From CAZNYN01 sp964577295 (GTDB lineage: Bacteria > Synergistota > Synergistia > Synergistales > Synergistaceae): a stretch of 6,529 bases of DNA. Of this stretch, positions 5,957-6,529 are shown piece after piece. Below the pieces are notes generated by a model. That model ran no database searches. It worked only from the letters and a program-made list of their open reading frames with translations, and was not told the origin of the DNA. Position numbers and translations under genes: made by a program. The DNA lies in NCBI GenBank assembly GCA_964577295.1, contig CAZNYN010000070.1, positions 1-6,529 of the forward strand. Reading direction: 5' to 3'. Position 1 is the stretch's first letter; every line of letters starts with the position of its first letter.

Positions 5957-6529
5957 TTGGACGCCTCTTTTACCCTATCGCTTCAATCGCTAATATTCGT
6001 ATGCTTTATGGTCGGAATCGCCGGCTTTGTAGACGCAGCAGCAGGGGGAGGCGGAATAATATCCCTTCCCGCATACATGTTTACGGGAATGCCCGCACAC
6101 TACGCATTGGGGACTAATAAATTCTCTGGCTCATGCGGAACGACACTTGCAGTATTTAAATTCTGGAAGAGCGGCGCTCTGGACATAAAAGCCTCTTTGA
6201 TAGCGGCGGCAGGCTCATTTCTCGGCTCTGCGGCAGGGGCAAAAGCGGCTCTTATGATGAGCGATCAAACCTTGAAGACAATCCTAATCTTCATACTTCC
6301 CGCAGCGGCTCTTATAATATCTTTAAAAAGAGACTTTGGAGAAAAAGACCTTTCCTCCACGCTGAACAGAAAGAAAGCCGCAGTCATTGCCTTCGCTATA
6401 GGAGTAATAATCGGCGGCTACGACGGAATGTTCGGCCCTGGCACGGGAACTTTCGCCATAATGGCGTTCTCCGTCCTAATGAAATACGACTTAAAGACAG
6501 CATCGGGAAATGCAAAAATATTAAACCTT
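5957..6529 (+). CDS. TSUP (TauE/SafE, DUF81) family membrane transporter, 3' end cut off by the window
   Basis: Integral membrane protein; 191 codons are visible with no stop, so roughly three quarters of a usual 250-260 aa protein. The family moves sulfite, sulfonates or other small organic anions. The N-terminal signature GFVDAAAGGGGIISLP (23-38) then ALGTNK (50-55), and the second-half signature GGYDGMFGPGTGTF (153-166), mark the two related halves of the TSUP fold and resemble the YfcA branch. Hydrophobic segments lie at about 9-25, 79-98, 107-122 and 141-155. The start is TTG: AAGGA (5945-5949) is 7 bases upstream and an ATG start would cut away the first membrane segment or motif. Cotranscription with cdd is likely. 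The substrate cannot be read from the sequence, and nothing in the neighbourhood specifies sulfur chemistry apart from the distant desulfurase-like gene. Confidence 0.9.
   Translation, partial: MDASFTLSLQSLIFVCFMVGIAGFVDAAAGGGGIISLPAYMFTGMPAHYALGTNKFSGSCGTTLAVFKFWKSGALDIKASLIAAAGSFLGSAAGAKAALMMSDQTLKTILIFILPAAALIISLKRDFGEKDLSSTLNRKKAAVIAFAIGVIIGGYDGMFGPGTGTFAIMAFSVLMKYDLKTASGNAKILNL

Noticed and set aside
1..6529. Defence island, CRISPR, transposon or other new multi-gene system
   Set aside because: No spaced repeats, terminal inverted repeats, transposase, integrase or nuclease motifs; the genes are mainly metabolic and regulatory.

Overview
This is an ordinary-looking bacterial chromosomal window of moderate GC content (judged by eye, not counted). 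It carries five complete protein genes and one gene cut off by the right edge. Strong purine-rich Shine-Dalgarno sites, AGA/ATA-rich codon use and the protein families suggest an anaerobe of the Synergistota or Bacillota type. That placement is an impression from style, not a result. I see no mobile element, tRNA, rRNA, CRISPR array or phage gene.

Layout. (1) Positions 75-1742 (+) encode a two-TM sensor with a CHASE4-like extracytoplasmic domain, a HAMP-like linker and a degenerate HD-GYP domain. A very strong intrinsic terminator (1754-1803) closes it. (2) Positions 1842-2999 (+) encode a class V aminotransferase-fold enzyme of the cysteine desulfurase / selenocysteine lyase type, with all key PLP residues. 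(3) Positions 3023-4390 (-) run convergent to it and encode a MocR/PdxR-type regulator (GntR winged helix plus fold-type I aminotransferase domain). (4) The gene is divergent from pdxS (4506-5384, +), the synthase subunit of the deoxyxylulose phosphate-independent PLP pathway. The short gap appears to hold two back-to-back promoters with overlapping -35 boxes and an 8-nt direct repeat. (5) After a second strong terminator (5433-5474), a new promoter serves cdd, cytidine deaminase (5542-5946). (6) Ten bases further on, a TTG-initiated TSUP/TauE-SafE family membrane transporter begins (5957 to the window end), probably in the same transcript.

The middle three genes share a vitamin B6 theme. PdxS makes PLP, the divergent MocR protein is placed to control it, and the convergent desulfurase-like enzyme uses PLP. 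The usual partner gene pdxT does not follow pdxS here.

The most noteworthy points are two proteins with recognisable folds but lost catalytic residues. In the HD-GYP domain every recognisable metal-ligand position has changed. In the MocR protein the PLP-binding lysine of the usual GTFSK motif is arginine and the substrate-carboxylate arginine also appears lost, although the gene sits beside a PLP biosynthesis gene. No clearly new multi-gene system is evident.
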